A stretch of 64,000 nucleotides of DNA, taken from contig NZ_CP043489.1 in assembly GCF_008330945.1 (NCBI RefSeq), positions 2,987,501 through 3,051,500 of the forward strand, read 5' to 3'. The DNA is from Labrys sp. KNU-23 (GTDB lineage: Bacteria > Pseudomonadota > Alphaproteobacteria > Rhizobiales > Labraceae). Under the pieces are notes generated by a model. The model saw only the letters and a program-made list of their open reading frames with translations. It searched no databases and was not told where the DNA came from. The position numbers and the translations under genes were made by a program. This document shows positions 33,189 to 41,505 of this stretch, one piece after another (within the stretch, counting starts at the first letter, position 1; each line of letters opens with the position of its first letter).

Positions 33189-34796
33189 ATGTCAAAACTG
33201 CTGAAGACAGGCCTTCTGGCGGCCGGCTTTGCCGCGTTGCTGGGAACGACGGCAATGGCCGCGACCAAGACGCTGGTCTATTGCTCGGAGGGAAGCCCCG
33301 AGAACTTCACCCCGGCCTTGAACACCACCGGCACCTCGCTCGATGCAGCCCGGCCGGTCTACAACCAGCTCGTGGAATTTGCGCCCGGCACCACCGATCT
33401 CCGGCCTGGCCTTGCCGAGAAGTGGGATGTCTCCAAGGACGGCACCGAGATCGTCTTCCACCTGCGCAAGGGCGTGAAGTTCCACTCCTGGAAGGGTTTC
33501 AAGCCGAGCCGCGACTTCAACGCCGACGACGTCCTGTTCTCCTTCAACCGCCAGTGGAAGGACGACAGCCCGTATCACAAGGTTTCCGGCGGCGCTTACG
33601 ACTATTTCAACGACATGGATATGCCCAGTCTGTTGAAGTCGATCGAGAAGGTCGACGACTATACGGTCAAGATGACCCTGACCAAGCCGAATGCGCCCTT
33701 CATGGCCAATCTCGGCATGGACTTTGCGACGATCCAGTCGGCCGAATACGCTGACTACCTGCTCAAGGCCGGCACGCCCGAGAAGTTCGACCAGGAGCCG
33801 GTCGGCACCGGCGCGTTCCAGTTCGTCGCCTATCAGAAGGACGCGGTCATCCGCTACAAGGCCTTCCCGCAATATTGGGCCGGCAAGGTCAAGCTCGACC
33901 AGCTCGTCTATGCGATCACGCCGGATGCGGCCGCCCGCTATGCCAAGCTGCAGAAGAATGAATGCCAGGTGATGGTCGGCCCCAACCCGTCCGACCTCAA
34001 GTCGATGGAGGCCAACAAGGACATCAAGGTCCTGACCAATGAAGGCCTGAACGACATGTACTTCTCCTTCAACACGGAGAAGCCCCCGCTGGATAAGAAG
34101 GAAGTGCGTCTCGCTCTGGCGAAGGCAATCAACCTGAAGGCCATCCTCTCGGACGTCTACGAAGGCAGCGGCAAGCCTTCGACCACGCTGATCCCCTCCT
34201 TCATGCTGGGCTACAACGACAAGATCCCCGAATACGGCTACGATCCGGAAGCTTCCAAGAAGCTGCTGGCCGATGCCGGGGTGAAGACCCCGATCGACAT
34301 CGACCTGTGGTACATGCCGGTCTACCGGCCCTACAATCCCAACGGCAAGCGCATGGGCGAGCTGATGCAGGCCGATCTGGCCAAGATCGGCGTCAACGCC
34401 AAGCTCGTCACCTATGAGTGGGGTGATTACCGCAAGCGCCTGCAGAACGCCGAGGCCTCGCTGCCGCAGATGGGCTGGACCGGCGACAATGGCGATCCCG
34501 ACAATTTCTTCTTCCTGTTCGCTTGCGACATCGAGAAGAAGAAGCCCGTCAGCCAGAACTATCCGCGCTGGTGCAACAAGGACCACCAGGAACGCCTGGA
34601 GAAGGCCCGCGCCAGCTTCGACAAGGCCGAGCGCACCAAGCTCTATCAGGAGATGCTGCAGATCGCCCATGACGAGGTTCCCTATCTGAACATCGCCCAT
34701 ACGGTGGTCTACACCCCCGTTCGCAAGAACGTCGAAGGCTTCAAGCCCTCGCCGCTCGGCCGCTTCGAATTCTTCGATACCGACCTGAAGAAGTAA
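33189..34796 (+). CDS. dppA: Dipeptide ABC transporter substrate-binding protein
   Basis: Periplasmic binding protein of 535 residues in the SBP_bac_5 family, delivering dipeptides (and in some species haem or aminolevulinate) to DppBC. A signal peptide (1-25, ending TTAMA-A) is followed by KTLVYCSEGSPENFTPALN and the domain-II hinge region RVHLRKGVKFH-like segment (IVFHLRKGVKFH). WTGDNGDPDNFFFLFACDIE near 430-450 is close to DppA ligand-pocket sequences. The start is at MSKLLKTGL after GGGGA, not the upstream ATG. First gene of the dppABCDF operon; a hairpin follows it. Confidence 0.95.
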   Translation: MSKLLKTGLLAAGFAALLGTTAMAATKTLVYCSEGSPENFTPALNTTGTSLDAARPVYNQLVEFAPGTTDLRPGLAEKWDVSKDGTEIVFHLRKGVKFHSWKGFKPSRDFNADDVLFSFNRQWKDDSPYHKVSGGAYDYFNDMDMPSLLKSIEKVDDYTVKMTLTKPNAPFMANLGMDFATIQSAEYADYLLKAGTPEKFDQEPVGTGAFQFVAYQKDAVIRYKAFPQYWAGKVKLDQLVYAITPDAAARYAKLQKNECQVMVGPNPSDLKSMEANKDIKVLTNEGLNDMYFSFNTEKPPLDKKEVRLALAKAINLKAILSDVYEGSGKPSTTLIPSFMLGYNDKIPEYGYDPEASKKLLADAGVKTPIDIDLWYMPVYRPYNPNGKRMGELMQADLAKIGVNAKLVTYEWGDYRKRLQNAEASLPQMGWTGDNGDPDNFFFLFACDIEKKKPVSQNYPRWCNKDHQERLEKARASFDKAERTKLYQEMLQIAHDEVPYLNIAHTVVYTPVRKNVEGFKPSPLGRFEFFDTDLKK

Positions 34797-34807
34797 TCGC
34801 ACTCTCA

Positions 34808-34842
34808 GGCTGCCGGGTCTTCATTGGCCCGGCAGCCTTTTT
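34808..34842 (+). terminator. Intercistronic terminator/attenuator between dppA and dppB
   Basis: Perfect 10-bp stem GGCTGCCGGG/CCCGGCAGCC, 10-nt loop and TTTTT, 11 bp after dppA. Within an operon this usually raises the level of the binding-protein message over the membrane components. Confidence 0.85.
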
Positions 34843-34877
34843 GTATCCTGTTTTCTACTGCTGACCCGCGAGCGCCC

Positions 34878-35894
34878 ATGCTGACCTTCCTGCTCAAGCG
34901 TGTCGCCATGACCATTCCGACCTTCATTGCGTTGGTCGCCCTGGCGTTCTTCGCCATTCGGATGGTTCCTGGCGACCCGGTCGAAGTGCGTGTGGGCGAA
35001 AGAGGTATTTCGCCCGAGCGCCTAGCCGAATTCCGTCACCAACTCGGTCTCGACCAACCTGTCTATGAGCAGTTCGGCCGTTATCTGTGGAAGCTCCTGC
35101 ACGGTGATTTCGGCACCTCCATCGTCACCCAGAGGCCGGTGCTGAGCGAATTCTTCACTCTGTTTCCCGCCACGGTGGAACTGGCCGTCGCAGCCATGAT
35201 TTTCGCCGTCTGCCTCGGCATTCCGTTCGGCATCCTCGCCGCCCTCCAGCGTGGCAAGTTCGCCGACTACATCGCCACCGCCCTCGCCGTGCTCGGCAAT
35301 TCCATGCCGATCTTCTGGTTCGGTATCCTTCTGATCCTGCTGGTTTCCCTCAAGCTCGATCTGACGCCGGTCGGCGGGCGCATCGACACGGCGTTCTATT
35401 TCGATGAGGAAACCAGTACCGGCTTCATGATCTGGGATGCCTTCTGGTCTGACCAGGAGGGTGCCGTCTGGTCGGCGCTGCAGCATCTCATCCTGCCTGC
35501 CATCGTGCTCGGCACCATACCGCTGGCGGTGATCATGCGCATCACGCGCTCGGCCATGCTGGAAGTGCTGAACGAGGATTATGTCCGCACCGCCCGGGCC
35601 AAGGGGCTGTCGCCCCTGCGGGTGATCGGCCTGCATGCCTTGCGCAATGCCATGATCCCCATCGTCACCGTGGTCGGCCTGATGATCGGCATGCTGTTCG
35701 CCGGCGCGGTGCAGACGGAATCGGTGTTCTCCTGGCCTGGCGTCGGCAAATGGCTGATCGATTCCTTCTCGCGCCGCGATTATCCGGCGCTTCAAGGCGG
35801 AATCCTGATCATCGCCATCCTCGTCACCTTCATCAATCTCTTCGTGGACCTGCTCTACGGCGTCATCAATCCGAGGATTCGTCATGGCCGCTGA
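34878..35894 (+). CDS. dppB: Dipeptide ABC transporter permease DppB
   Basis: Inner-membrane permease of 338 residues with six helices. It begins MLTFLLKRVAMTIPTFIALV, the conserved first helix. The periplasmic loop contains RMVPGDPVEVRVGE and LGLDQPVYEQFGRYL, and the coupling (EAA) loop is EDYVRTARAKGLSPLRVIGLHALRN. The start is set at this ATG, 18 codons inside the open frame. Its end overlaps dppC by 11 bp. Confidence 0.95.
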   Translation: MLTFLLKRVAMTIPTFIALVALAFFAIRMVPGDPVEVRVGERGISPERLAEFRHQLGLDQPVYEQFGRYLWKLLHGDFGTSIVTQRPVLSEFFTLFPATVELAVAAMIFAVCLGIPFGILAALQRGKFADYIATALAVLGNSMPIFWFGILLILLVSLKLDLTPVGGRIDTAFYFDEETSTGFMIWDAFWSDQEGAVWSALQHLILPAIVLGTIPLAVIMRITRSAMLEVLNEDYVRTARAKGLSPLRVIGLHALRNAMIPIVTVVGLMIGMLFAGAVQTESVFSWPGVGKWLIDSFSRRDYPALQGGILIIAILVTFINLFVDLLYGVINPRIRHGR

Positions 35895-36816
35895 CACGCA
35901 TGCCTCGGCCGTAGTCCGCTCGGCCAAGCCGCCCTCGGCCGTCGCCGAGATCTGGGACTCCCTCAAGCAGAACAAGGGTGCGGTCGCCGGCCTTGTCGTG
36001 CTCATCCTGGTCGTCCTCGTGGCAGTATTTGCGGACTTCCTGGCGCCCTACGCGCCCTACAATGCGCCCGGCTGGCCGGATGCCGGCCATCCCGGTCATG
36101 TCGGCCAGCCGCCCGCCTGGGTGGAGGGCGGCAGCTGGGACTTCATCCTCGGCACGGACAAGACCGGCGGTCGTGACGTGCTGTCCCGCCTGATCTATGG
36201 GGCGCGCTACTCGCTCGGCATCGGCCTGACCGTGATGCTGGTCTCGATGCTGCTCGGCGTGGTGCTCGGCCTCATCGCGGCCTATCTCGGCGGCTGGTTC
36301 GACTTCGTCCTGATGCGGCTGATGGACATGATCATGTCGATTCCGGATCTGGTGCTCTCCATGGTGATCGTTGCCATTCTGCAGCCGGGACTTGGACCGA
36401 CGGTCGCGGCCATCACCATCGTGTTCCTGCCGCGTTACGTGCGCATCGTCAGGGCCGCGGCCCTCGGCGAATTGTCGAAGGACTATGTCACGGCCGCGAC
36501 GGTCGTGGGGGTCAAGCCGCCCCGGCTGCTGTTTCGCACCATCCTGCCCAATTGCATGGCGCCGCTGATCGTGCAGGCGACATTGGGGGTCTCCGATGCC
36601 ATTCTGCAGGCGGCGGCACTGGGCTTTCTCGGCATGGGCGCACAGCCCCCGATACCCGAATGGGGCGCCATGCTTTCCGACGTGCGTCAGGACATCCAGA
36701 GTGCACCCTGGCTCGCGATCGCGCCGGGCGTGTGCATCCTGATCACCGTGGTCGCCATCAACCTGTTCGGCGACGGCCTGCGCGATGCGCTCGATCCCAA
36801 GTTGAAGCGAGGCTAG
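35884..36816 (+). CDS. dppC: Dipeptide ABC transporter permease DppC
   Basis: Inner-membrane permease of 310 residues with six helices: an N-terminal cytosolic tail, first helix GLVVLILVVLVAVFADFLAP, the periplasmic HILGTDKTGRD-like motif (ILGTDKTGGRDVLSRLIYGA), and the EAA loop LSKDYVTAATVVGVKPPRLL. It is encoded between dppB (overlap 11 bp) and dppD (2-bp gap). Confidence 0.95.
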   Translation: MAADTHASAVVRSAKPPSAVAEIWDSLKQNKGAVAGLVVLILVVLVAVFADFLAPYAPYNAPGWPDAGHPGHVGQPPAWVEGGSWDFILGTDKTGGRDVLSRLIYGARYSLGIGLTVMLVSMLLGVVLGLIAAYLGGWFDFVLMRLMDMIMSIPDLVLSMVIVAILQPGLGPTVAAITIVFLPRYVRIVRAAALGELSKDYVTAATVVGVKPPRLLFRTILPNCMAPLIVQATLGVSDAILQAAALGFLGMGAQPPIPEWGAMLSDVRQDIQSAPWLAIAPGVCILITVVAINLFGDGLRDALDPKLKRG

Positions 36817-36818
36817 AT

Positions 36819-37808
36819 ATGGCGCTGCTCGAAATCTCCAATCTCGCCGTCGAATTCCAGGTCAAGCACGGCTTCTTCCGGGCAGTCGACAGTGTTTCGC
36901 TCTCGATCGATCCCGGCGAGATCGTTTCCATCGTCGGTGAGTCGGGATCCGGCAAGTCGGTGGCCATGCTGGCGCTGATGGGGCTGCTGCCGAAGACGGC
37001 CCGCATCACCGCTGACAAGCTGGCTTTCAATGGCCTGGATCTGCAGAAGATCTCCCCGCGCGAACGGCGCAAGATCATCGGCCGCGACATGGCGATGATC
37101 TTCCAGGAGCCGATGACCTCGCTCAATCCCTGCTTCACGGTGGGCTTTCAGCTCGCAGAAGCCATTCGTGCCCATCTGCCGATCTCCCGGCGCGAGGCGA
37201 GGGAACGGTCGGTGGAATTGCTGAAGGCCGTCGGCATCACCGATCCTGCGCGCCGGCTGTCGGCCTTTCCGCATCAGATGTCGGGCGGCATGAGCCAGCG
37301 CGTGATGATCGCCATGGCGATCTCCTGTAATCCCAAGCTCCTGATCGCCGACGAGCCGACCACGGCGCTCGACGTGACCATCCAGGCCCAGATCCTCGAC
37401 CTCCTGGTCAAGCTGCGCGACGAGCGCGGCATGGCGGTGGTGTTGATCACCCACGATATGGGCGTGGTTGCGGAGACGGCCGAGCGCGTGATCGTGCAAT
37501 ATGCCGGGCAGCAGGTCGAGAGGGCCAAGACCGGCGCCTTGTTCCACACGCCGCGCCATCCCTATACGTCCGCCCTGCTGGCCGCTTTGCCGGAGCGGGC
37601 GACGTCGCAGATCCTGCCGTCTATCCCTGGCGTCGTGCCGGGGCAGTATGACCGCCCGCGCGGCTGCCTGTTCTCCCCGCGCTGTTCCTACGTCACCGAT
37701 GAATGCCGTGCGGCGCCGCCGAAGCGAGCCGGCGTCGAATATAACGAGGCCCTGTGCATCCACCCGCTGACTGGTGGCAAAACGGCCCGCATGGAGGCCG
37801 TATCGTGA
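36819..37808 (+). CDS. dppD: Dipeptide ABC transporter ATP-binding protein DppD
   Basis: A 329-residue ATPase. Walker A GESGSGKS lies near 41-48, the signature MSGGMSQRVMIAMAI near 158-172 and Walker B LLIADEPTTALD near 178-189. The C-terminal oligopeptide/dipeptide domain has the Cys pattern GCLFSPRCSYVTDECR seen in DppD/OppD proteins, which often ligate an Fe-S cluster. The start is the ATG 2 bp after dppC; the much longer open frame inside dppC is rejected. It overlaps dppF in GTGA. Confidence 0.95.
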   Translation: MALLEISNLAVEFQVKHGFFRAVDSVSLSIDPGEIVSIVGESGSGKSVAMLALMGLLPKTARITADKLAFNGLDLQKISPRERRKIIGRDMAMIFQEPMTSLNPCFTVGFQLAEAIRAHLPISRREARERSVELLKAVGITDPARRLSAFPHQMSGGMSQRVMIAMAISCNPKLLIADEPTTALDVTIQAQILDLLVKLRDERGMAVVLITHDMGVVAETAERVIVQYAGQQVERAKTGALFHTPRHPYTSALLAALPERATSQILPSIPGVVPGQYDRPRGCLFSPRCSYVTDECRAAPPKRAGVEYNEALCIHPLTGGKTARMEAVS

Positions 37809-38761
37809 CAGTTCTCGTCGATGCACGCGATCTCGTGCGCTCTTATGAAGTCAAGCGCGGCATGTTCGGCGGCAAGGCCACCGTGAAGGCGCTCGCCGGC
37901 GTGAGCTTCACGCTCGATGCCGGCAAGACGCTGGCGGTGGTGGGCGAATCGGGCTGCGGGAAGTCGACTCTCGCCCGCCTCCTCACCATGATCGAGCAGC
38001 CCAGCGCGGGTTCGCTGACCATTGGCGGCATCGATGTGAAACTGGCGACGGCGGAGCAGCGCAAGACCTTGCGCCGTGAAATCCAGATCGTGTTCCAGAA
38101 CCCCTTCGGCTCCCTCAATCCGCGCCAGACCATCGCGCAGGCGCTGGAGGAGCCCCTGCTCGTGAACACCAAGTTGAGCGCGGGAGAACGGCGCGAGGCT
38201 GCCCTCGCCATGATGAAGCGGGTGGGCCTTCGTCCGGAGCAGGCGATGCGCTATCCGCACATGTTTTCCGGGGGGCAGCGCCAGCGCATTGCCATCGCCA
38301 GGGCCCTGATGCTCAGGCCGAAGATCCTGGTGCTGGACGAACCGGTCTCGGCCCTGGACGTCTCGGTGCGGGCGCAGGTGCTCAACCTGCTCGCCGAACT
38401 GCAGCAGGAATTCAAGCTTGCCTATATCTTCATCAGCCATGACCTGTCGGTGGTGCGCCACATCGCCGATGACGTGATGGTGATGTATCTGGGGCGGGCG
38501 GTCGAGATGGGCACGCGCGATGCGCTGTTCTCGGCGCCGCAGCACCCCTATACCAGGGCGCTGATGTCGGCGACCCCGCAGGCCGATCCCGACCGCAAGC
38601 GCGAGCGTATCGTGCTGCAGGGCGAGTTGCCCTCGCCCTTCGCCCCTCCGGCAGGCTGCGCCTTCAACCCGCGCTGCCCGATCGTCAAGCCGCATTGCCG
38701 GGACGAACGGCCTGGCCTGGAGCTTAAGCACGATCGCCTGGTCGCCTGTTTCGAGGTTTGA
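37805..38761 (+). CDS. dppF: Dipeptide ABC transporter ATP-binding protein DppF (GTG start)
   Basis: A 318-residue ATPase that pairs with DppD. Walker A GESGCGKST is near 51-59, the signature FSGGQRQRIAIARALML near 156-172 and Walker B ILVLDEPVSALD near 177-188. The C-terminal dipeptide-family domain has AGCAFNPRCPIVKPHC. The GTG at 37805 overlaps the dppD TGA by 4 bp and gives the family N terminus MTVLVDARDLVRSYEVKRG. Last gene of the operon. Confidence 0.94.
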   Translation: MTVLVDARDLVRSYEVKRGMFGGKATVKALAGVSFTLDAGKTLAVVGESGCGKSTLARLLTMIEQPSAGSLTIGGIDVKLATAEQRKTLRREIQIVFQNPFGSLNPRQTIAQALEEPLLVNTKLSAGERREAALAMMKRVGLRPEQAMRYPHMFSGGQRQRIAIARALMLRPKILVLDEPVSALDVSVRAQVLNLLAELQQEFKLAYIFISHDLSVVRHIADDVMVMYLGRAVEMGTRDALFSAPQHPYTRALMSATPQADPDRKRERIVLQGELPSPFAPPAGCAFNPRCPIVKPHCRDERPGLELKHDRLVACFEV

Positions 38762-38770
38762 GGGTATTTT

Positions 38771-38803
38771 CCGGGTGCACGGGCATCTTGCCCGTGCACC
38801 CGG
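38771..38803. terminator. Strong hairpin between convergent dppF and caspase gene (Rep-D-like)
   Basis: A perfect 15-bp stem CCGGGTGCACGGGCA/TGCCCGTGCACCCGG with a 3-nt loop. It lacks a good T tract on either strand and shares the GCATCTTGC core (38783-38791) with the Rep-D element at 17618-17697. It probably separates converging transcripts or protects their 3' ends. Confidence 0.6.
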
Positions 38804-38813
38804 ATTGATCCTT

Positions 38814-41339
38814 CTATTTCCCCGGATTGAAGAAGAAGTCCTCGCCCGGCAGGGAGCCGTAGGTGAAGGGTTCCTGCTGGCGCTCGGTTGCCTTCATCAC
38901 GTCGTCGCGCACCAGGCGGAAGAGCTTGCCGATCTCGACATTGGGCTTGCGCAAATTGGTGTCGAGCGCGGTCACGAAGGGTGAGTTGCCGCTATCCCCG
39001 TCCAGTGCCACCTGGCCGGCCTTGGCGGCGTAGACCACCAGGGACGCCCCGTCCGGCTCGACGCGGCTGAGGCCGCGCGTGACGGAGCGCGTCGCAGTCT
39101 TCTTGGCCATGGCGCCCTCAAAAGGATTGTTGCGGCAGGCATCGAGAATGACCAGTCGCAACGACTTGGCGCCTTCGCCGGCCGCCATCACGCGATCGAG
39201 CGGCACCGCCTCGAACAGGATGTCGCGCTCCTTCTCCAGCTTGGCATCGACCGGGATGAGGTAATTGACATTGTCGACCTCCATGCCATGGCCGGCATAA
39301 TAGACCACGGCCCAGTCGGCCTGCGCCGCCTTGTCGGAGAATTCCTGCAGGGCGCGGTTGAAACCCTGGACGTCGAGATCCTCCACCAGCGTCACGTCGC
39401 TGAAGCCGATGCTGCGAAAGGTCTCGGCCAGCCGCGCCGCGTCGCGCTTGGGATTGGGCAGGGGGCTGGTGCCGGTATAGGCACCATTGCCGATGATGAG
39501 GGCGATGCGCTTGCCCATGGACACTGGTGCCTGGGCCGGCGTCGAAGTTGTCGGCGTGGTCTGTCCGGCCGCCGGCGGATTGGCCGACCCGAACTTCTGC
39601 ACCAGCGCCTGCTTGGCCTTTTCCAGGCCGGCGGCCGCCAGCGGATTGGAGGGGAACTGGCGCAGCATCGCCAGATAGTCGGCGGCGGCGAGGTCGGGCT
39701 GGCCGGAGGCGAGATACGCATCGCCACGCTGGCGCAGGATGAAGCTCTTGCGCCCAAGGCTGATGGCCTGGGTATAGTCGCCTATGGCTGCGGCATAGTC
39801 CTGCTTGGCCGCATTGGCGAGCCCGCGGGCGTGGAAGGCCTCCGGCGACTGCGGCGTGGTCGACAGGAAGCGCGTCGCATCGGCGATGGCGCCATCCGGA
39901 TCGTTGCCATAGGCCTTGGCCATGGCGCGGTACATCAGGCTATAGGCGTTCTTGGCAGGATCGGCCGTCAGTTCATCGCTGGCGATATCGACGGCGCGGC
40001 TCAGGTCGGACGTGGCCTCGTCCTTGCGGCCGAGCTCGAGCAGGGCCACGCCGCGATTGAGATAGTCAGGGGTGGCGGCTTTGCCGCCGGCGACCACGGA
40101 GGTGATGTTGTCGACGCTCTCCTGCAGACGGCCGAGCCTGAGGGCGGCGGAGGCGCGATAGCTGAGGAGCTCGGCTCTGGCGGGCTTCAGGCGCAGGGCC
40201 TGGTCGAAATCGGCGATGGCCTGGGCATTGTCGCCCTTGGCGAAGCGGGCATAGCCACGCCCCGAGAAGGAAAGGTCGTCATCCTGGCGCAGGGCGATGG
40301 CTTCGTTGTAATCGGCGATGGCCTTGTCATAGTCGCCCTTGAGGTAGAAGCCCCAGCCCCGGTTCGAATTGGTGACGGCGAGTGTTTGGGGCAGGAGCAG
40401 GTCACCCACCGCCAGCACGTCGCTGCAGGCCTTGATGATATCGTCGGCGGCCTTGGCCTGCCCGCAGAGCTGGCGATTGGCCCTGAGATCGGCGGTCTCG
40501 GAAAGCGGTCCTTCCGCTGCCGAGCCACTGTCGTCGTCATCCAGCCGGAGCGAGCCGATCATGACCCCAAAGGCGTCATAGGCCTCGAACATCTCCACCA
40601 TCTGCGTGGTGTCCTTGCCGGTGTCGGCATTCCAGCGGATGATCATGCCTCGCGCCGAACCATCGGCGCCCTTGATGAAGCGGGCGTAGAAACCCAGGCT
40701 GTCCTTGGTGCCGAACAGCACGAAATAGGTCGGGTTCCGTCCGGCCCGCGCCTTGAAGAGCTTGGCCTGGACGATCCGGGTGATCTCCGGTGTGGCCTTC
40801 ATAGCCTCGAAGCGCGCCTCGAATGGCATGTCTCCTGCCGAAAAGGCCTGTAGTTCCACGCTCATGTCCCAACGTGGCGCCCGCAGGCGCAGGCCCGTCG
40901 GCGTTTCCTCACGGGCCGGCAGCAGCGAGGCCGGATAGTCGATGGTCATGCCCTGGGCACTGGCGGTCCTGAAGTCGAGCAGAGCTTTCTGCTTGGCCGC
41001 CTTGGTGTGGGCGAGCTTGATCAACTCTTGCGAGGGGATGCTGTCTTCTTGGAACAGCTTCAGATTTGGAAAGCTCTTGAGGTTGTGCGACTGGAAGTTC
41101 CGGATCGCGACGAAGGTCGCCTCGTCAAAACTGCCCCAGAGGGGGAAATTGGTGAGGCTGTTGTAGCCGGTGCTCCACGACAGATCGGATTGCAACTGGC
41201 GCAGCTGCGTGCTGCTCAACTGATCGCCGATCCGCTTGGCCTTCTCGAAGCGGGAATAATCGATGATCTGCGCCGTAGCCGGGGTGGTGATGGCCAGCGT
41301 CAGCCCGATCAGGGCGGCAATCGTCTTCAAGCGCAACAT
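38814..41339 (-). CDS. Exported TPR-caspase family (C14) protein, paralogue 1
   Basis: An 841-residue protein. Signal peptide 1-23 (MLRLKTIAALIG... ATAQ) is followed by a shared N-terminal module at about 30-285, with a peptidoglycan-binding-like start (LQSDLSWSTG, EATFVAIRNFQ) and the block YFVLFGTKDSLGFYARF. TPR repeats (GFYLKGDYDKAIADYNEAI, FAKGDNAQAIADFDQAL and more) cover about 325-600, then a Pro/Thr linker. The C-terminal caspase domain (about 625-841) begins KRIALIIGNGAY and has catalytic His684 in YYAGHGME and Cys735 in LDACRNNPF. It should act in the periplasm. It is a tandem paralogue of the next two genes. Substrate and trigger unknown. Confidence 0.9.
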   Translation of the reverse strand: MLRLKTIAALIGLTLAITTPATAQIIDYSRFEKAKRIGDQLSSTQLRQLQSDLSWSTGYNSLTNFPLWGSFDEATFVAIRNFQSHNLKSFPNLKLFQEDSIPSQELIKLAHTKAAKQKALLDFRTASAQGMTIDYPASLLPAREETPTGLRLRAPRWDMSVELQAFSAGDMPFEARFEAMKATPEITRIVQAKLFKARAGRNPTYFVLFGTKDSLGFYARFIKGADGSARGMIIRWNADTGKDTTQMVEMFEAYDAFGVMIGSLRLDDDDSGSAAEGPLSETADLRANRQLCGQAKAADDIIKACSDVLAVGDLLLPQTLAVTNSNRGWGFYLKGDYDKAIADYNEAIALRQDDDLSFSGRGYARFAKGDNAQAIADFDQALRLKPARAELLSYRASAALRLGRLQESVDNITSVVAGGKAATPDYLNRGVALLELGRKDEATSDLSRAVDIASDELTADPAKNAYSLMYRAMAKAYGNDPDGAIADATRFLSTTPQSPEAFHARGLANAAKQDYAAAIGDYTQAISLGRKSFILRQRGDAYLASGQPDLAAADYLAMLRQFPSNPLAAAGLEKAKQALVQKFGSANPPAAGQTTPTTSTPAQAPVSMGKRIALIIGNGAYTGTSPLPNPKRDAARLAETFRSIGFSDVTLVEDLDVQGFNRALQEFSDKAAQADWAVVYYAGHGMEVDNVNYLIPVDAKLEKERDILFEAVPLDRVMAAGEGAKSLRLVILDACRNNPFEGAMAKKTATRSVTRGLSRVEPDGASLVVYAAKAGQVALDGDSGNSPFVTALDTNLRKPNVEIGKLFRLVRDDVMKATERQQEPFTYGSLPGEDFFFNPGK

Positions 41340-41505
41340 TGGGGAACCCCGGATCGATATTTTTGGCCAGGACTTCGGCCGGCCAGGTCACGGCCGGCCA
41401 GTCGAAGAAACCTGAGGCTGGGCGCATTCCTGCACCATGGAGCTTCTCGCCATAACCGCAAGGCGCCGCAGTTCCCTGGAGAACACGGATGGATCACGGC
41501 CGCGC

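Noticed and set aside
32605..33255. A 216-codon minus-strand frame across the dppA leader
   Set aside because: No signal or domain, and it runs through the DUF2853 stop and terminator and into the dppA signal peptide region. Treated as non-coding.
36552..36818. Long upstream extension of dppD
   Set aside because: It overlaps dppC in another frame; the ATG at 36819 gives the family start directly after the dppC stop.
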